Assembly (NCBI GenBank): GCA_050875145.1
Contig: JBNMLH010000016.1
Span: 1 to 64,000, forward strand
Length of the DNA stretch: 64,000 nt
Direction of reading: 5' to 3'
Origin: CAG-411 sp050875145
GTDB taxonomy: Bacteria > Bacillota > Clostridia > Lachnospirales > Lachnospiraceae
Shown here: in pieces, positions 17,372 through 26,124 of the stretch
Layout: each line of letters begins with the position of its first letter
Numbering within the stretch: position 1 is the stretch's first letter
The notes under the pieces: generated by a model
What the model was told of the DNA's origin: nothing
The model's input: only the letters and a program-made list of their open reading frames with translations
Databases searched by the model: none
Translations under genes and position numbers: made by a program

Positions 17372-18475
17372 TTGAGAAATCGTTTAACAATTCTTGTTTT
17401 TGGCATGATATTATTGTTGGTACCAGTTATAAGTATATATAAGGGTGATTTGGAATACTCAGAACAGGAAAAAAGAAATTTAGCACAGATTACGGACATT
17501 AAACTGAATACATATAAGGATATCAAAAAAGTAGATAAGGAGGTGGAAACTTATTTTACAGATCAATTTCCATATCGGGACAAGATGGTAATGTTTAGGA
17601 CACAATTAGATATTATAATGGGGAAAAGAGAATCAGACCATGTTTATATTGGTAAAGATGGGTACTTAATTGATATGTACAGTGGATACAATGAAAAAAT
17701 ATTTAGAAAAAACATAAAGCAACTTGCTAAGTTAAGAAAAAGAATGAAAGAACAAAAGATTCCATTTCAGGTGATTCTTGTGCCATCTGCAGTAGAGATA
17801 TTAGATAATAAATTGCCTGCGTATGCGCCACATTATAATCAGGAAAAATTAATACAACAAGTTAAGAAGAAAGTTCCAGAAGTTGTAGACATTACATCCG
17901 TTCTATCTGATCATAAGGAGGAGAAAATATATTATAAATCAGATCATCATTGGACCAGTCTAGGAGCATATTATGCATACAAGGAGTGGAGACATGTATT
18001 GGGATTTGAGACACCAAAATTAACAAGTTGGAAATATGAAGTGTTATGTAATAATTTCCGTGGAACGACATGGGCAAAGACGGGATTGCCAGGTAAAAAG
18101 TATTATGATGCTATAGTGGGATATTATCATGACAAGAATCGAGAAGTAATTTATAATAATGGTATGTATAAAAACTCATGTATATATGAAACGAAGTATT
18201 TAAAAGGAAAGGATCAGTATGGTGTATTTTTTAATTCTAATCAGGTAATTACCAAGATTACTGGAGGTGGAAAGAAGGGAAAATTGCTATTAGTCAAGGA
18301 TTCCTATGCAAATACATTTGCACAATTTGTATTGGACGATTATAAGGAGATTCAAATGATAGATATGAGATTTTTTAGGGGAGATTTAGCTTCTTATATT
18401 GAAGAGGAACAATTTACAGATGTATTAGCTTTATATGGATGTGCAGGTTTTACTACAGAGGAACGGAGATTTTAA
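17372..18475 (+). CDS. DHHW-family (AlgX/AlgJ-like) SGNH acetyl-transfer protein
   Basis: A 367-residue protein with an N-terminal membrane anchor (LTILVFGMILLLVPVIS) and an outer domain. The start is TTG at 17372, with AGGAGGGAG upstream. The hallmark SDHHWTSLGAYYAY sits near residue 190; the family uses this His/Asp pair with a Ser to esterify polymer hydroxyls. LLVKDSYANTF near 310 resembles the Ser-containing block of AlgX-like proteins. It follows the MBOAT gene by 13 bases, forming a transport and transfer pair. The polymer modified is not indicated by neighbours. Confidence 0.88.
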   Translation: MRNRLTILVFGMILLLVPVISIYKGDLEYSEQEKRNLAQITDIKLNTYKDIKKVDKEVETYFTDQFPYRDKMVMFRTQLDIIMGKRESDHVYIGKDGYLIDMYSGYNEKIFRKNIKQLAKLRKRMKEQKIPFQVILVPSAVEILDNKLPAYAPHYNQEKLIQQVKKKVPEVVDITSVLSDHKEEKIYYKSDHHWTSLGAYYAYKEWRHVLGFETPKLTSWKYEVLCNNFRGTTWAKTGLPGKKYYDAIVGYYHDKNREVIYNNGMYKNSCIYETKYLKGKDQYGVFFNSNQVITKITGGGKKGKLLLVKDSYANTFAQFVLDDYKEIQMIDMRFFRGDLASYIEEEQFTDVLALYGCAGFTTEERRF

Positions 18476-18523
18476 AGATAAAAAAACAATAATAGCGTAT
18501 GATAAAAGGAATGGAGGTTAAGT

Positions 18524-19141
18524 ATGAGTTTGAGTATATTCTGTCCTCAGGCAATTTGGTATGGAAAAAGGGAAGTTCATTTTTTGAAAAGGATATGGTA
18601 TACACTTACAAAAGTATGGGTATCTGAGGAGAAGGTTGTTTCAAAGAAAAACACAATGGAACAAATGGTAAATGAGAAAGCGACATATTTGCTAGATGAA
18701 TATGGAAATGCAATTCTCCGATTAGCATATTCCTATATGCATAATATGACGGATGCAGAGGATATGTTACAGGAAACCTTAATAAAATACATACAGAATG
18801 CACCAGTTTTCGAAAATCAAAGACATGAAAAGGCATGGTTATTTAAGGTGGCTTCCAATCTGTGTAAAAACAGGATTGCCTATAATAAGTTGAGAGATAC
18901 AGATGAGTTAGACGAAACATTAGTTGCAGAAAAAAGAGAAGATTTATCCTTTGTATGGGAGGCGGTAAAGTCTTTACCAACACATTACAGAGAGGCTATA
19001 CATTTATTTTATCATGAAGGATATTCTACTGCAGAGATTTCAAAAATATTGGATAGGAAGGAAAATAGTGTTCGATCTGACTTAAAAAGAGGAAGGGAAA
19101 AGTTAAAATCTATTTTGAAGGAGGCATATGATTTTGGGTAA
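18524..19141 (+). CDS. ECF-type RNA polymerase sigma factor (second)
   Basis: A sigma-70-family factor. The sigma-2 core ILRLAYSYMHNMTDAEDMLQ and the sigma-4 helix-turn-helix GYSTAEISKILDRKENSVRS are clear. The start at 18524 has a good GGAGG but adds about 44 residues (MSLSIFCPQAIWYGKREVHF onward) that do not look like a sigma N-terminus. MEQMVNEKAT at 18656 gives a normal length but has a poor RBS. The last 14 bases overlap the next gene. It is paired with a membrane protein exactly as at 13098, so the window holds two separate ECF modules. Confidence 0.88.
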   Translation: MSLSIFCPQAIWYGKREVHFLKRIWYTLTKVWVSEEKVVSKKNTMEQMVNEKATYLLDEYGNAILRLAYSYMHNMTDAEDMLQETLIKYIQNAPVFENQRHEKAWLFKVASNLCKNRIAYNKLRDTDELDETLVAEKREDLSFVWEAVKSLPTHYREAIHLFYHEGYSTAEISKILDRKENSVRSDLKRGREKLKSILKEAYDFG

Positions 19142-19805
19142 ATCTTATGATGAGATTATGGATAAAATTATAGTAACAGAAGAAATGAGAAAAGAAATTC
19201 TTCAAAATGTGGAGACAGAGTGTAAAAAGGGTATCCGAAAGAAAAGAGTATTGTCTTATGGTAAAGGTATTGCAACAATTGCTGCTTGTCTGGTATTAAT
19301 CATTACTGGGGCGATTGCATTTCCGAACCTCATGCATAAGGGGGCGGAACAACCCAAAATAGATGACAAAATGCATGGGGATAAAGATGATGATATATGG
19401 GAGGAAGGGGTTGGCATAAGTTCAGAAACTGTAGAGTGTGAAACAATAGAAGAACTTTCAAAAATGGTGGGATTTTCCATAAAAGAATTATCAGACTTGC
19501 CGTTTCAGTTAGAGGAAGAGGAATATACATGTTATTCGGAAAAGCTGGCAGAAATTAGATACATTGGAGGAAAGCAGAGCGTAGACTATCGGATATCAAA
19601 AGAGAAAGGAGATAATTCGGGGGATTATACAGAACATGAAGAGACAGAGAAAACAACGATAGAAAAATGTTCTGTAACTATAAAAGGAGATGGAAGAAAA
19701 TATCGATTAGCATTTTGGCAGAAGGGAGAATACTCATATTCGCTTTTATTTGAAAAGGGAGTTTCTCGAAAGGATTTGTTAAAGGTAGTGAAAAGTGCAA
19801 TGTAA
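19128..19805 (+). CDS. Putative membrane anti-sigma factor with DUF4367-like domain
   Basis: A 225-residue protein with a cytoplasmic stretch of about 45 residues, one membrane helix (GIATIAACLVLIITGAIAF) and an outer domain of about 150 residues with ETIEELSKMVGFSIKELSDL and a C-terminal LLKVVKSA, the outline of DUF4367. AAGGAGG precedes the ATG and overlaps the sigma gene. Control of the sigma factor by sequestration is inferred from gene order and topology. Confidence 0.72.
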   Translation: MILGKSYDEIMDKIIVTEEMRKEILQNVETECKKGIRKKRVLSYGKGIATIAACLVLIITGAIAFPNLMHKGAEQPKIDDKMHGDKDDDIWEEGVGISSETVECETIEELSKMVGFSIKELSDLPFQLEEEEYTCYSEKLAEIRYIGGKQSVDYRISKEKGDNSGDYTEHEETEKTTIEKCSVTIKGDGRKYRLAFWQKGEYSYSLLFEKGVSRKDLLKVVKSAM

Positions 19806-20153
19806 AGTGGAGCAGTTTCCTTGTAAAAATTCAAGACTTAAGTAAATGACATTGGTTCACAGGTGGGTATTTTCACTATCGAAAATACTGTAGCAAAGTC
19901 TGTTATGTGTATTTTTCATGCGTAGCATAATAAATAAAGCATCAGGAATAAACATGTGAAAGAAAATTTTTGAAATATCTACAGATGCATGATAATCTGA
20001 GTATAGAAGGGAGTGCTACCGTTAGACGGTTAGACCGTTTTACTATTAGAATATTAAAGATAGTCGCCTAGTTTTGTAGACTGGGGCGGCTATTTTTTAC
20101 ATAAAGGATAGCAGTGTTGCTTGGGTTTTGTGAATATATAATAAAATTAAATG
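19806..20153 (+). other. Intergenic stretch with a terminator and possible small-toxin remnant
   Basis: About 350 bases with no convincing reading frame. At 20060-20098 ATAGTCGCC pairs with GGCGGCTAT before TTTTTT, a terminator-like hairpin. About 60 bases earlier is GAAGGGAGTGCTACCG, resembling the ribosome site of small hydrophobic (holin-like) type I toxins, which in clostridia often end in such a GCCGCC hairpin. The toxin frame itself is not present. The interpretation is weak. Confidence 0.35.
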
Positions 20154-20182
20154 TTGACAGTGGTAACATATATACATATACT
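20154..20182 (+). promoter_or_regulatory. Consensus promoter for TetR-trpS
   Basis: TTGACA at 20154-20159, 17 bases, TATACT at 20177-20182, with the regulator ATG 38 bases further on. The spacer and -10 region are alternating AT (ACATATATACATATAC), a possible operator for the TetR product. Confidence 0.75.
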
Positions 20183-20219
20183 ATCATTAGGATTGAAAAT
20201 TTAAAACAGGGAGTAAGTT

Positions 20220-20801
20220 ATGAGAGAAAATTACCACCATGGAAATTTAAAAAATGAGTTACTTGAAACAAGTATTCAGATGATTTCGGAAAAGGGATTT
20301 GAGTATCTTTCTTTACGAAAGGTGGCAAATTTGTGTGGTGTTAGTCATAATGCAATTTATCGTCACTTTGAGAGTAAAGAGAAATTGATTAGTTGTTGTC
20401 GGAATTATGTTACAGAGGCACTGACCGAAAGATTGGAACAAACCATCAAAGGCATGGAAGCATTTAAACTGGAGACATTGGAAGCATTATGTGAGGCTTA
20501 TGTGAGTTTTTACAGGGAGCATCCTACATATTTCAGTGCACTTTATCGAAACTCAGACAGAAAGATTATTTTTACATTGGAAAAAGTGGAAGAAAACTAT
20601 CCACCCTTTGAACTTTTTCGAGGTGTTGTTTGTGCTAATATAGAAAAACGAAATATGACAAAGGAGGAAGGAGAAAATTATTTATTCCGTCTTTGGTCTC
20701 TTGTGCATGGAATGATTTCATTGTTTATTGCATCAAATGTAGAATTAAGGGGAGATTTGAAACAGGAAGAATTATTGTGTAAAGGGTTCACAATTAACTG
20801 A
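20220..20801 (+). CDS. TetR/AcrR-family transcriptional regulator
   Basis: A 193-residue one-component regulator. The N-terminal helix-turn-helix is LRKVANLCGVSHNAIYRHFE (about 33-52), preceded by the family opening YHHGNLKNELLETSIQMI. The C-terminal half is a helical ligand-binding and dimer domain of the WHG-like group (VHGMISLF). AGGGAGTAAGTT lies before the ATG. It is 35 bases upstream of trpS and probably shares its transcript, though its target could be elsewhere. The ligand cannot be told from sequence. Confidence 0.9.
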   Translation: MRENYHHGNLKNELLETSIQMISEKGFEYLSLRKVANLCGVSHNAIYRHFESKEKLISCCRNYVTEALTERLEQTIKGMEAFKLETLEALCEAYVSFYREHPTYFSALYRNSDRKIIFTLEKVEENYPPFELFRGVVCANIEKRNMTKEEGENYLFRLWSLVHGMISLFIASNVELRGDLKQEELLCKGFTIN

Positions 20802-20836
20802 AAAGGAAACAGTATGAAAAGGAGATGTGTTAAACT

Positions 20837-21877
20837 ATGAAAAAGATTATTTTAACCGGAGATCGTCCAACAGGTCATCTTCATGTAGGACATTTGGTTG
20901 GCTCATTGCGAGAAAGGGTTGCCCTTCAAAATTCCGGAAAATATGATGAAATATATATTATGATTGCGGATGCACAGGCATTAACAGATAATGCAGAACA
21001 TCCGGAAAAGGTAAGACAAAATATTGTGCAGGTTGCATTGGATTATTTAGCCTGCGGACTAGACCCGGAGAAGTCTACTATTTTTGTACAGTCAATGGTA
21101 CCGGAACTTACAGAGCTATCCTTTTATTATATGAATTTAGTAACCGTATCCCGTTTACAGAGAAATCCGACGGTGAAGGCGGAAATTAAGCAGAAAAATT
21201 TTGAGGCCAGCATTCCAGTGGGTTTCTTCTGTTATCCGATTAGTCAGGCAGCAGATATTACAGCATTTCATGCGACAGATGTACCTGCAGGAGAAGATCA
21301 GATGCCTATGTTGGAGCAATGTCGTGAAATTGTACATAAATTTAATACGGTATATCATGGTACCTTGACAGAGCCTGAGATTGTATTACCATCGAATCAA
21401 GCATGTTTACGTTTGCCTGGTATTGATGGAAAAGCAAAGATGAGCAAATCGCTTGGAAACTGTATCAATCTTTCTGATGAGCCAGAAGAAATTAAAAAGA
21501 AAATCATGTCTATGTATACGGATCCAACCCATTTAAGAAAGGACGATCCTGGACATACGGAAGGTAATCCGGTATTTATCTATTTGGATGCTTTTTGTAA
21601 ACCGGAATATTTTCCACAATTTTTACCAGAATATAGCAGTTTAGAGGAATTAAAGGCACATTATGAGCGTGGTGGTTTAGGGGACGTAACCGTTAAAAAG
21701 TTTTTAAATGCAGTAGTGCAAGAGGAACTTCGCCCTATTCGTGAACGTAGAAAAATGTGGGAAGGACGCTTGCCGGATGTCATGGATATATTGCGCAGTG
21801 GTACAAAAGTAGCGCGGGGAAAAGCAGCACAGACATTACAGGAAGTGCGTGAGGCAATGCAAATCAATTATTGGTAG
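20837..21877 (+). CDS. trpS: Tryptophanyl-tRNA synthetase
   Basis: Class I aminoacyl-tRNA synthetase charging tRNA-Trp, 346 residues. The HIGH-type signature is TGHLHVGHLVGS (about 12-23) and the second signature is KAKMSKSLGN (about 200). FHATDVPAGEDQMPMLEQ matches the Trp/ATP-site region. AAAAGGAGATGTG lies upstream. No T-box leader (no AGGGTGGNACCGCG antiterminator) is found between it and the TetR gene, so control may come from the upstream promoter. Its last 10 bases overlap the convergent AraC-type gene. Confidence 0.95.
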   Translation: MKKIILTGDRPTGHLHVGHLVGSLRERVALQNSGKYDEIYIMIADAQALTDNAEHPEKVRQNIVQVALDYLACGLDPEKSTIFVQSMVPELTELSFYYMNLVTVSRLQRNPTVKAEIKQKNFEASIPVGFFCYPISQAADITAFHATDVPAGEDQMPMLEQCREIVHKFNTVYHGTLTEPEIVLPSNQACLRLPGIDGKAKMSKSLGNCINLSDEPEEIKKKIMSMYTDPTHLRKDDPGHTEGNPVFIYLDAFCKPEYFPQFLPEYSSLEELKAHYERGGLGDVTVKKFLNAVVQEELRPIRERRKMWEGRLPDVMDILRSGTKVARGKAAQTLQEVREAMQINYW

Positions 21878-23142
21878 TCTGTGGATGCTTGTCTGGTTTG
21901 ACGATATTGCTTAGGGGTAACCCGATAGTGGGTTTTAAATGCTTTTGTAAAATGACTTTGTGAGGAATAATTTAACATGTTGGCGATTTCTACTACCGTA
22001 TAGGAGGAATTCTCAAGTAGGTTGCAAGCTTCTTTTAACTTTTGTTCTGTAATATAGTCTATGGGAGATGTATTTAGTTGTTCCTTAAAATGTCTTTGAA
22101 TGGTTCGAACAGAGGCATTGACGGAATGAGATAATTCCTGCAATGTGATTTTTTTGTATAGGTTTTCTTGAATGTAGCTGATACATTTTCGTAAGAGCCT
22201 AGAGAGGCAGGAAGGTTCTTTGGCATGTTGTACCTTTTGGCATAGTGAGTTGGCGAAATCTTTCATTAAATTGGAAAGATCGGGTGTATGTATACCGCTA
22301 AATGCCTCTGAAATGTAGGAGAGATACAATTCTTTGGCAACAGCGGCATTTAAACCGCCTAAAATAGCGTTGTGTATCAGAATAGATACATTTGTTAAAA
22401 ATTGTAAATACAGATATTGTTTATTTGTAACAGTATCTGTATTTTTTTTACTTGTAGAGTGCATCAATCGTTCTCTATTCTCCACAAGCTGTTTTTCTTT
22501 TGGAGTGGAAAATAAGTCGGACAAAAGTGAAGTGTTGCCACTATATACAGCTTGAAATATATGGTTGCTAAAAAACAATTGATTGGACAAAAGTGCATTT
22601 TGCAAGGATAAATAGCTATTTTTGGTATATTTTTTTTGTGCAGCAGAGAGGGTTGGGATGCCAAAGGGTTGATTTTGGCTCTCTTTTTCAAATAAAAGGT
22701 AAGACAAAGAGGATACAATTGTTTGGAAGTGATAGAGCGTTAGGGTAGGGGTATTCTGAATCAACTGAAAAAGCAGATTGGTAAGTTCTGGTGTGTACTT
22801 TTCCTGAAGGTAAGCTTTGAATGGCAAATAGTGAATTTCCTGATTGGCAACGGGGCCAATTAAAATGTATTGCTGGTTACAGATGGGAAGCATTCCATAA
22901 TATACATTGGAAAAAGGAATTTGTAATTTTGGAGTGTATAAGGATACTTCAGGGGTTATGTGCAAATGTTGGATACAATATTGTGCTATTGGCGAAAAAA
23001 TGTCTGAAGATAGACTTGCAGCGGTAGTGTGATAAAGCAATTGATACTGAGTATCCATCATGTATAAAGGAATATTGGTAAGTGAATAGACGGCAGCTAA
23101 TTTTTTTTCAAGTGTAGTTTGTGGCTTGTTTAAAGTGTTCAT
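21868..23142 (-). CDS. AraC-family transcriptional regulator
   Basis: A 424-residue regulator. The C-terminal 100 residues hold two helix-turn-helices: ITLQELSHSVNASVRTIQRH and SYTVVEIANMLNYSSQSHFT, with the AraC signature FKTHYRVTPKQYR. The long N-terminal part (about 1-310) has no cupin motif and resembles the sensor half of YSIRK-type surface-antigen regulators; its signal is unknown. The start at 23142 follows TTAGGGGGAACG. It converges on trpS with a 10-base overlap. Confidence 0.88.
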   Translation of the reverse strand: MNTLNKPQTTLEKKLAAVYSLTNIPLYMMDTQYQLLYHTTAASLSSDIFSPIAQYCIQHLHITPEVSLYTPKLQIPFSNVYYGMLPICNQQYILIGPVANQEIHYLPFKAYLQEKYTPELTNLLFQLIQNTPTLTLYHFQTIVSSLSYLLFEKESQNQPFGIPTLSAAQKKYTKNSYLSLQNALLSNQLFFSNHIFQAVYSGNTSLLSDLFSTPKEKQLVENRERLMHSTSKKNTDTVTNKQYLYLQFLTNVSILIHNAILGGLNAAVAKELYLSYISEAFSGIHTPDLSNLMKDFANSLCQKVQHAKEPSCLSRLLRKCISYIQENLYKKITLQELSHSVNASVRTIQRHFKEQLNTSPIDYITEQKLKEACNLLENSSYTVVEIANMLNYSSQSHFTKAFKTHYRVTPKQYRQTRQASTDYQ

Positions 23143-23162
23143 GTTTTTCGTTCCCCCTAAAT

Positions 23163-23307
23163 TTTATAAAAGAGCAAGAAAACCCACTGCCTTTAGGCGA
23201 TGGGTGCTCTTGTGCGAGGTGCGGGGTTCAAGCCCCGTGCCTCGTAAGGCACGCAGTGCCGCTTTTATATGAGCAAGTAGCAACGCGGATTGCGAATATC
23301 CTTGACA
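23163..23307 (+). repeat. Family A dispersed repeat with tRNA T-arm-like hairpin, copy 1
   Basis: TTATAAAAGAGCAAG opens the element and TTTTATATGAGCAAG recurs near its right end, forming imperfect direct repeats around a core of about 90 bases. The core has a hairpin CGAGGTGCGGGG-TTCAAG-CCCCGTGCCTCG, whose GGTTCAAGCC centre copies a tRNA T-loop. The right end is GCAACGCGGATTGCGAATATCCTTGACA. It is nearly identical to 26716-26865. Confidence 0.85.
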
Positions 23308-23464
23308 ACAAATGTCGAATTTTATCGAACTATATCGTAATTATATAATAGATGTCGCAAAAATGATAGAAAAAAATGGGAAAAATAGGTACAATGGAAA
23401 AAGCATTTATGGGTTATAGGGATTGTAAATGTATGTAACAATCCAACATTTTTACAAAATATTA

Positions 23465-23653
23465 GTAACAGTTCAGCGGTGGGGTATTCATAAAGTGCCA
23501 TAATACACAAATTGGCTAAAAATATTCTTTTTGGCTGGACACTTTACTCATGTCGGGCGTCTGCCCGATAGAAATGATTGTGCAAATTGAACTTAGCCTG
23601 CCAGCAGTCATGTGCAATTTGTACAATCATTTCTGCCCGGCTGAACTGTTACA
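23465..23653. repeat. Nested palindromic repeat
   Basis: Outer arms GTAACAGTTCAGC (about 23465) and GCTGAACTGTTAC (about 23640) enclose inner arms AGAAATGATTGTGCAAATT (about 23570) and AATTTGTACAATCATTTCT (about 23617). The inner arms pair over 19 bases with one mismatch. No coding potential is seen. One end motif, GGCTGAACTGTTACG, also occurs alone at about 38222. Confidence 0.65.
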
Positions 23654-23763
23654 AATATTAGGGTTGTCAGGTAAAAATTGAGGAAAATTAGTATTGGATT
23701 TGGAAGGGGGCTATTGGGAGTATAGGGTAACAATAAATTGTCAAAAAATAGGGGGATTTCAAC

Positions 23764-25917
23764 ATGAAGAAAGTAAAGGACAAAATACAAAATTTAGTAA
23801 AAGGGAGTTTGGCAAAGAAAACTTCGGTAGCGATTGGTGTCGTAGTTGTGATATGCTTAACACTTATGGTACTGGTGAGTGCTACGCTTAGTCGAATTTA
23901 TCTGACACGTAGTATTAACAGTGAATTTGAAGGAATTGCAGCGAAAAACGGAGTGACAGTACAGTCTATTTTGGATATTGCTTCTAGTAGTGCATCCGAT
24001 TTACAGAATTATATCGAAGATCAGTATGATGAATATGAAAAGACAGGGTATAGTGGAGAAGTGGAAAAAAGTACCCTTTATGATGTGAAATTACAACGAA
24101 TGAACAAAGACATTGAGGATTACATTTTACATACTGCCTGGTCTACAGTTAGTGGAAGTAAGTATATTTCCGGTATTGGTGTATTCTTCGAGCCAAAAGC
24201 ATTTGATCCTGCCATAGAGGATTACACAATTTATGTCAATGATTCGGATGCCGAAAGTAAGAAGTGTCAGAGTTATGGAGCGTACTCTGAATACGGTTCC
24301 CAAGATTATTATACAGAAGCTGCTAAAAACAAAACAACAGTATTTACAGATCCATATGAAGATCAAGGAATTAAGATGGTTACAGCAGCCTTTCCTATTA
24401 TATATAAAGATGAAGTGCAAGGTGTTGTAGTTGTCGATATCAATATTGAAAACTTTAAAGAATTAAGTGCAAAAAGTACGGAATATAAAAGTATGTATGT
24501 AGATGTACTTACAGAAGATAGTACTATGGTATACGATAGTGAGTCTACAGAGTATGTGGGACAAAAGTTATCTGATTTATTGGATGCAAAGCAGTACAAG
24601 AAGATTAAGGCTGGAACAGATACCAAAAAGAGTTTTTCTGTTATTACAAAGAAAGACGATGGTACCTTAGTATCCCGTTATTATACACCAATTAACGCAG
24701 AGGGAGAGACTTGGTGGGCTGCCAGTGCGTTGAATAAATCAGATTTATATTCCAATGCAACACATTTAACAATATTAATGATATTGATTGCCGTTATAGC
24801 GGTTGTAGTTACTGTATTTTTTGCAGCATATATGATTCGTAAGAATATTAAACCAATTGAAAAGGTTGTTGCAGCTTCTGAACAGCTCAAGAAGGGTGAT
24901 TTTTCTATTGACATAAAAGCAGAAAGTGATGATGAGATTGGACAATTATCCGATGCATTTTCACAGGCTGCCAGTCAATTAAGGGCGGTTATTCATGATA
25001 TAAAAGCTGTTTTAAATCAAATGGCAGCAAATGATTTTAATATTAAACCGAGTGTAGAGTATCCAGGGGATTTTGCAAGTATTAAGGATTCTTTGTATTC
25101 TGTAGTATCAGACATATCAGGAACTTTGTCTGAGATTAATACAGTGTCAGAGGAGGTTTCTGCAAATGCAGACAATATTTCTCAGGGAGCGCAGGCCATT
25201 ACGGAAGGTGCAACCGATCAGGCAAGCGCGGTACAGGAATTGCAGGCTACCATTACAAATGTATCGGAAGAAGTAGACAAGAATGCTGAAAATGCAAAAG
25301 AAGCAAATAATATGGCAAAGGTTGTTGGGGAAGAAATCCGTTCAAGAAATGATGATATGCAGCAGGTTGTAGAAGCGATGGAAGTAATCAATGATAGTTC
25401 TATGCAGATTGACAGTATTATTAATACGATTAATGATATTGCAGCACAAACCAATTTACTTGCATTAAATGCGTCTATTGAAGCTGCCAGAGCAGGAGAG
25501 GCAGGAAAAGGTTTTGCAGTCGTTGCAACACAGGTTGGCGCATTAGCAACACAGAGTGCAGAAGCAGCAGAAACATCAAATGAATTGATTGTAAATACGA
25601 TTCAGGCAGTGGAAAAAGGAAAGAGATTGGTAGATGTAGCAGCAAAACAGTTATTGGAATCCGCAGAAAAAACAAAAGATTTGGTTTCCAATATCGGAGA
25701 AATTACGGTAGCATCTGAAAATCAGGCATCTGCATTGAGTCAGATTTTGCAGGCAACGGACCAGATTGCAGCCGTAGTAGAAGAAAACACAGCTATGGCA
25801 GAGGAAAGTTCAGCCAGCAGTGAGGAGCTTGCAGCACAGGCTGCTCGTTTACAGGAATTGATTGAAGTATTTAAATTATATGTAAAGGAAGCAGAACAAG
25901 AAAAATCGGAAGATTGA
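23764..25917 (+). CDS. Methyl-accepting chemotaxis protein with dCache sensor
   Basis: A 717-residue membrane chemoreceptor. First helix at about 22-43, outer double-Cache-type domain (about 45-330, with YFTEA-like YYTEAAKNKTTVFTDPYEDQ and MVTAAFPI blocks), second helix about 335-357, HAMP about 359-412 (NIKPIEKVVAASEQLKKGDF). The signalling domain follows, with tip QTNLLALNASIEAARAGEAG near 560. dCache domains often bind amino acids or other small molecules; the ligand is not predictable here. The C-terminus lacks an obvious CheR-tethering pentapeptide. A terminator follows. Confidence 0.93.
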   Translation: MKKVKDKIQNLVKGSLAKKTSVAIGVVVVICLTLMVLVSATLSRIYLTRSINSEFEGIAAKNGVTVQSILDIASSSASDLQNYIEDQYDEYEKTGYSGEVEKSTLYDVKLQRMNKDIEDYILHTAWSTVSGSKYISGIGVFFEPKAFDPAIEDYTIYVNDSDAESKKCQSYGAYSEYGSQDYYTEAAKNKTTVFTDPYEDQGIKMVTAAFPIIYKDEVQGVVVVDINIENFKELSAKSTEYKSMYVDVLTEDSTMVYDSESTEYVGQKLSDLLDAKQYKKIKAGTDTKKSFSVITKKDDGTLVSRYYTPINAEGETWWAASALNKSDLYSNATHLTILMILIAVIAVVVTVFFAAYMIRKNIKPIEKVVAASEQLKKGDFSIDIKAESDDEIGQLSDAFSQAASQLRAVIHDIKAVLNQMAANDFNIKPSVEYPGDFASIKDSLYSVVSDISGTLSEINTVSEEVSANADNISQGAQAITEGATDQASAVQELQATITNVSEEVDKNAENAKEANNMAKVVGEEIRSRNDDMQQVVEAMEVINDSSMQIDSIINTINDIAAQTNLLALNASIEAARAGEAGKGFAVVATQVGALATQSAEAAETSNELIVNTIQAVEKGKRLVDVAAKQLLESAEKTKDLVSNIGEITVASENQASALSQILQATDQIAAVVEENTAMAEESSASSEELAAQAARLQELIEVFKLYVKEAEQEKSED

Positions 25918-25988
25918 TTTTCTTATGTTTGTGATGTATAGTTGAAAAAAGAAAAGGTGTTACAGTTCAAAGGTATGTGAACTGTAAG

Positions 25989-26024
25989 GAAAGGGTATCT
26001 TACCTATCTGGGAGATACCTTTTC
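25989..26024 (+). terminator. Terminator after chemoreceptor
   Basis: AAAGGGTATCT pairs with AGATACCTTTT around a loop of about 12 bases. A weaker hairpin TTACAGTTC/GAACTGTAA sits just upstream (25960-25987). Confidence 0.7.
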
Positions 26025-26040
26025 GTATACCTATAGAAAT

Positions 26041-26090
26041 GTCAAGGATATTCGCAATCCGCGTTGTTACCTACTTGCTCTTTTATAAAA
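26041..26090 (-). repeat. Core-less family A repeat, inverted copy
   Basis: Read on the minus strand this is TTTTATAAAAGAGCAAG, TAGGTAA, then CAACGCGGATTGCGAATATC and CTTGAC: the left and right ends of the family A element joined without the T-arm-like core. It fits deletion between the TTATA-GAGCAAG direct repeats, or an ancestral form that never gained the core. Confidence 0.75.
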
Positions 26091-26124
26091 TTATTAGAAA
26101 GATTGCTTGAAAAAGGAGAAAGAG

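Larger units (their letters stand above)
23143..23763. other. 620-base intergenic region made of two repeats
   Basis: Apart from the family A element (23163-23307) and the nested palindrome (23465-23653), this region is AT-rich with no reading frame I trust. The last 100 bases lead into the chemoreceptor gene, which has a GGGGG site 9 bases before its ATG. Confidence 0.6.

Noticed and set aside
20100..20836. T-box leader for trpS
   Set aside because: No specifier stem or AGGGTGG-type antiterminator sequence was found upstream of the TetR gene or of trpS.
23220..23260. A tRNA gene (GGTTCAAGCC with paired arms)
   Set aside because: Only a T-arm-like hairpin exists; no acceptor, D or anticodon arms can be built around it, and it recurs inside a repeat.
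10372..25917. A chemotaxis gene cluster
   Set aside because: Two methyl-accepting proteins are present but no cheA, cheW, cheY, cheB or flagellar gene lies between or near them.
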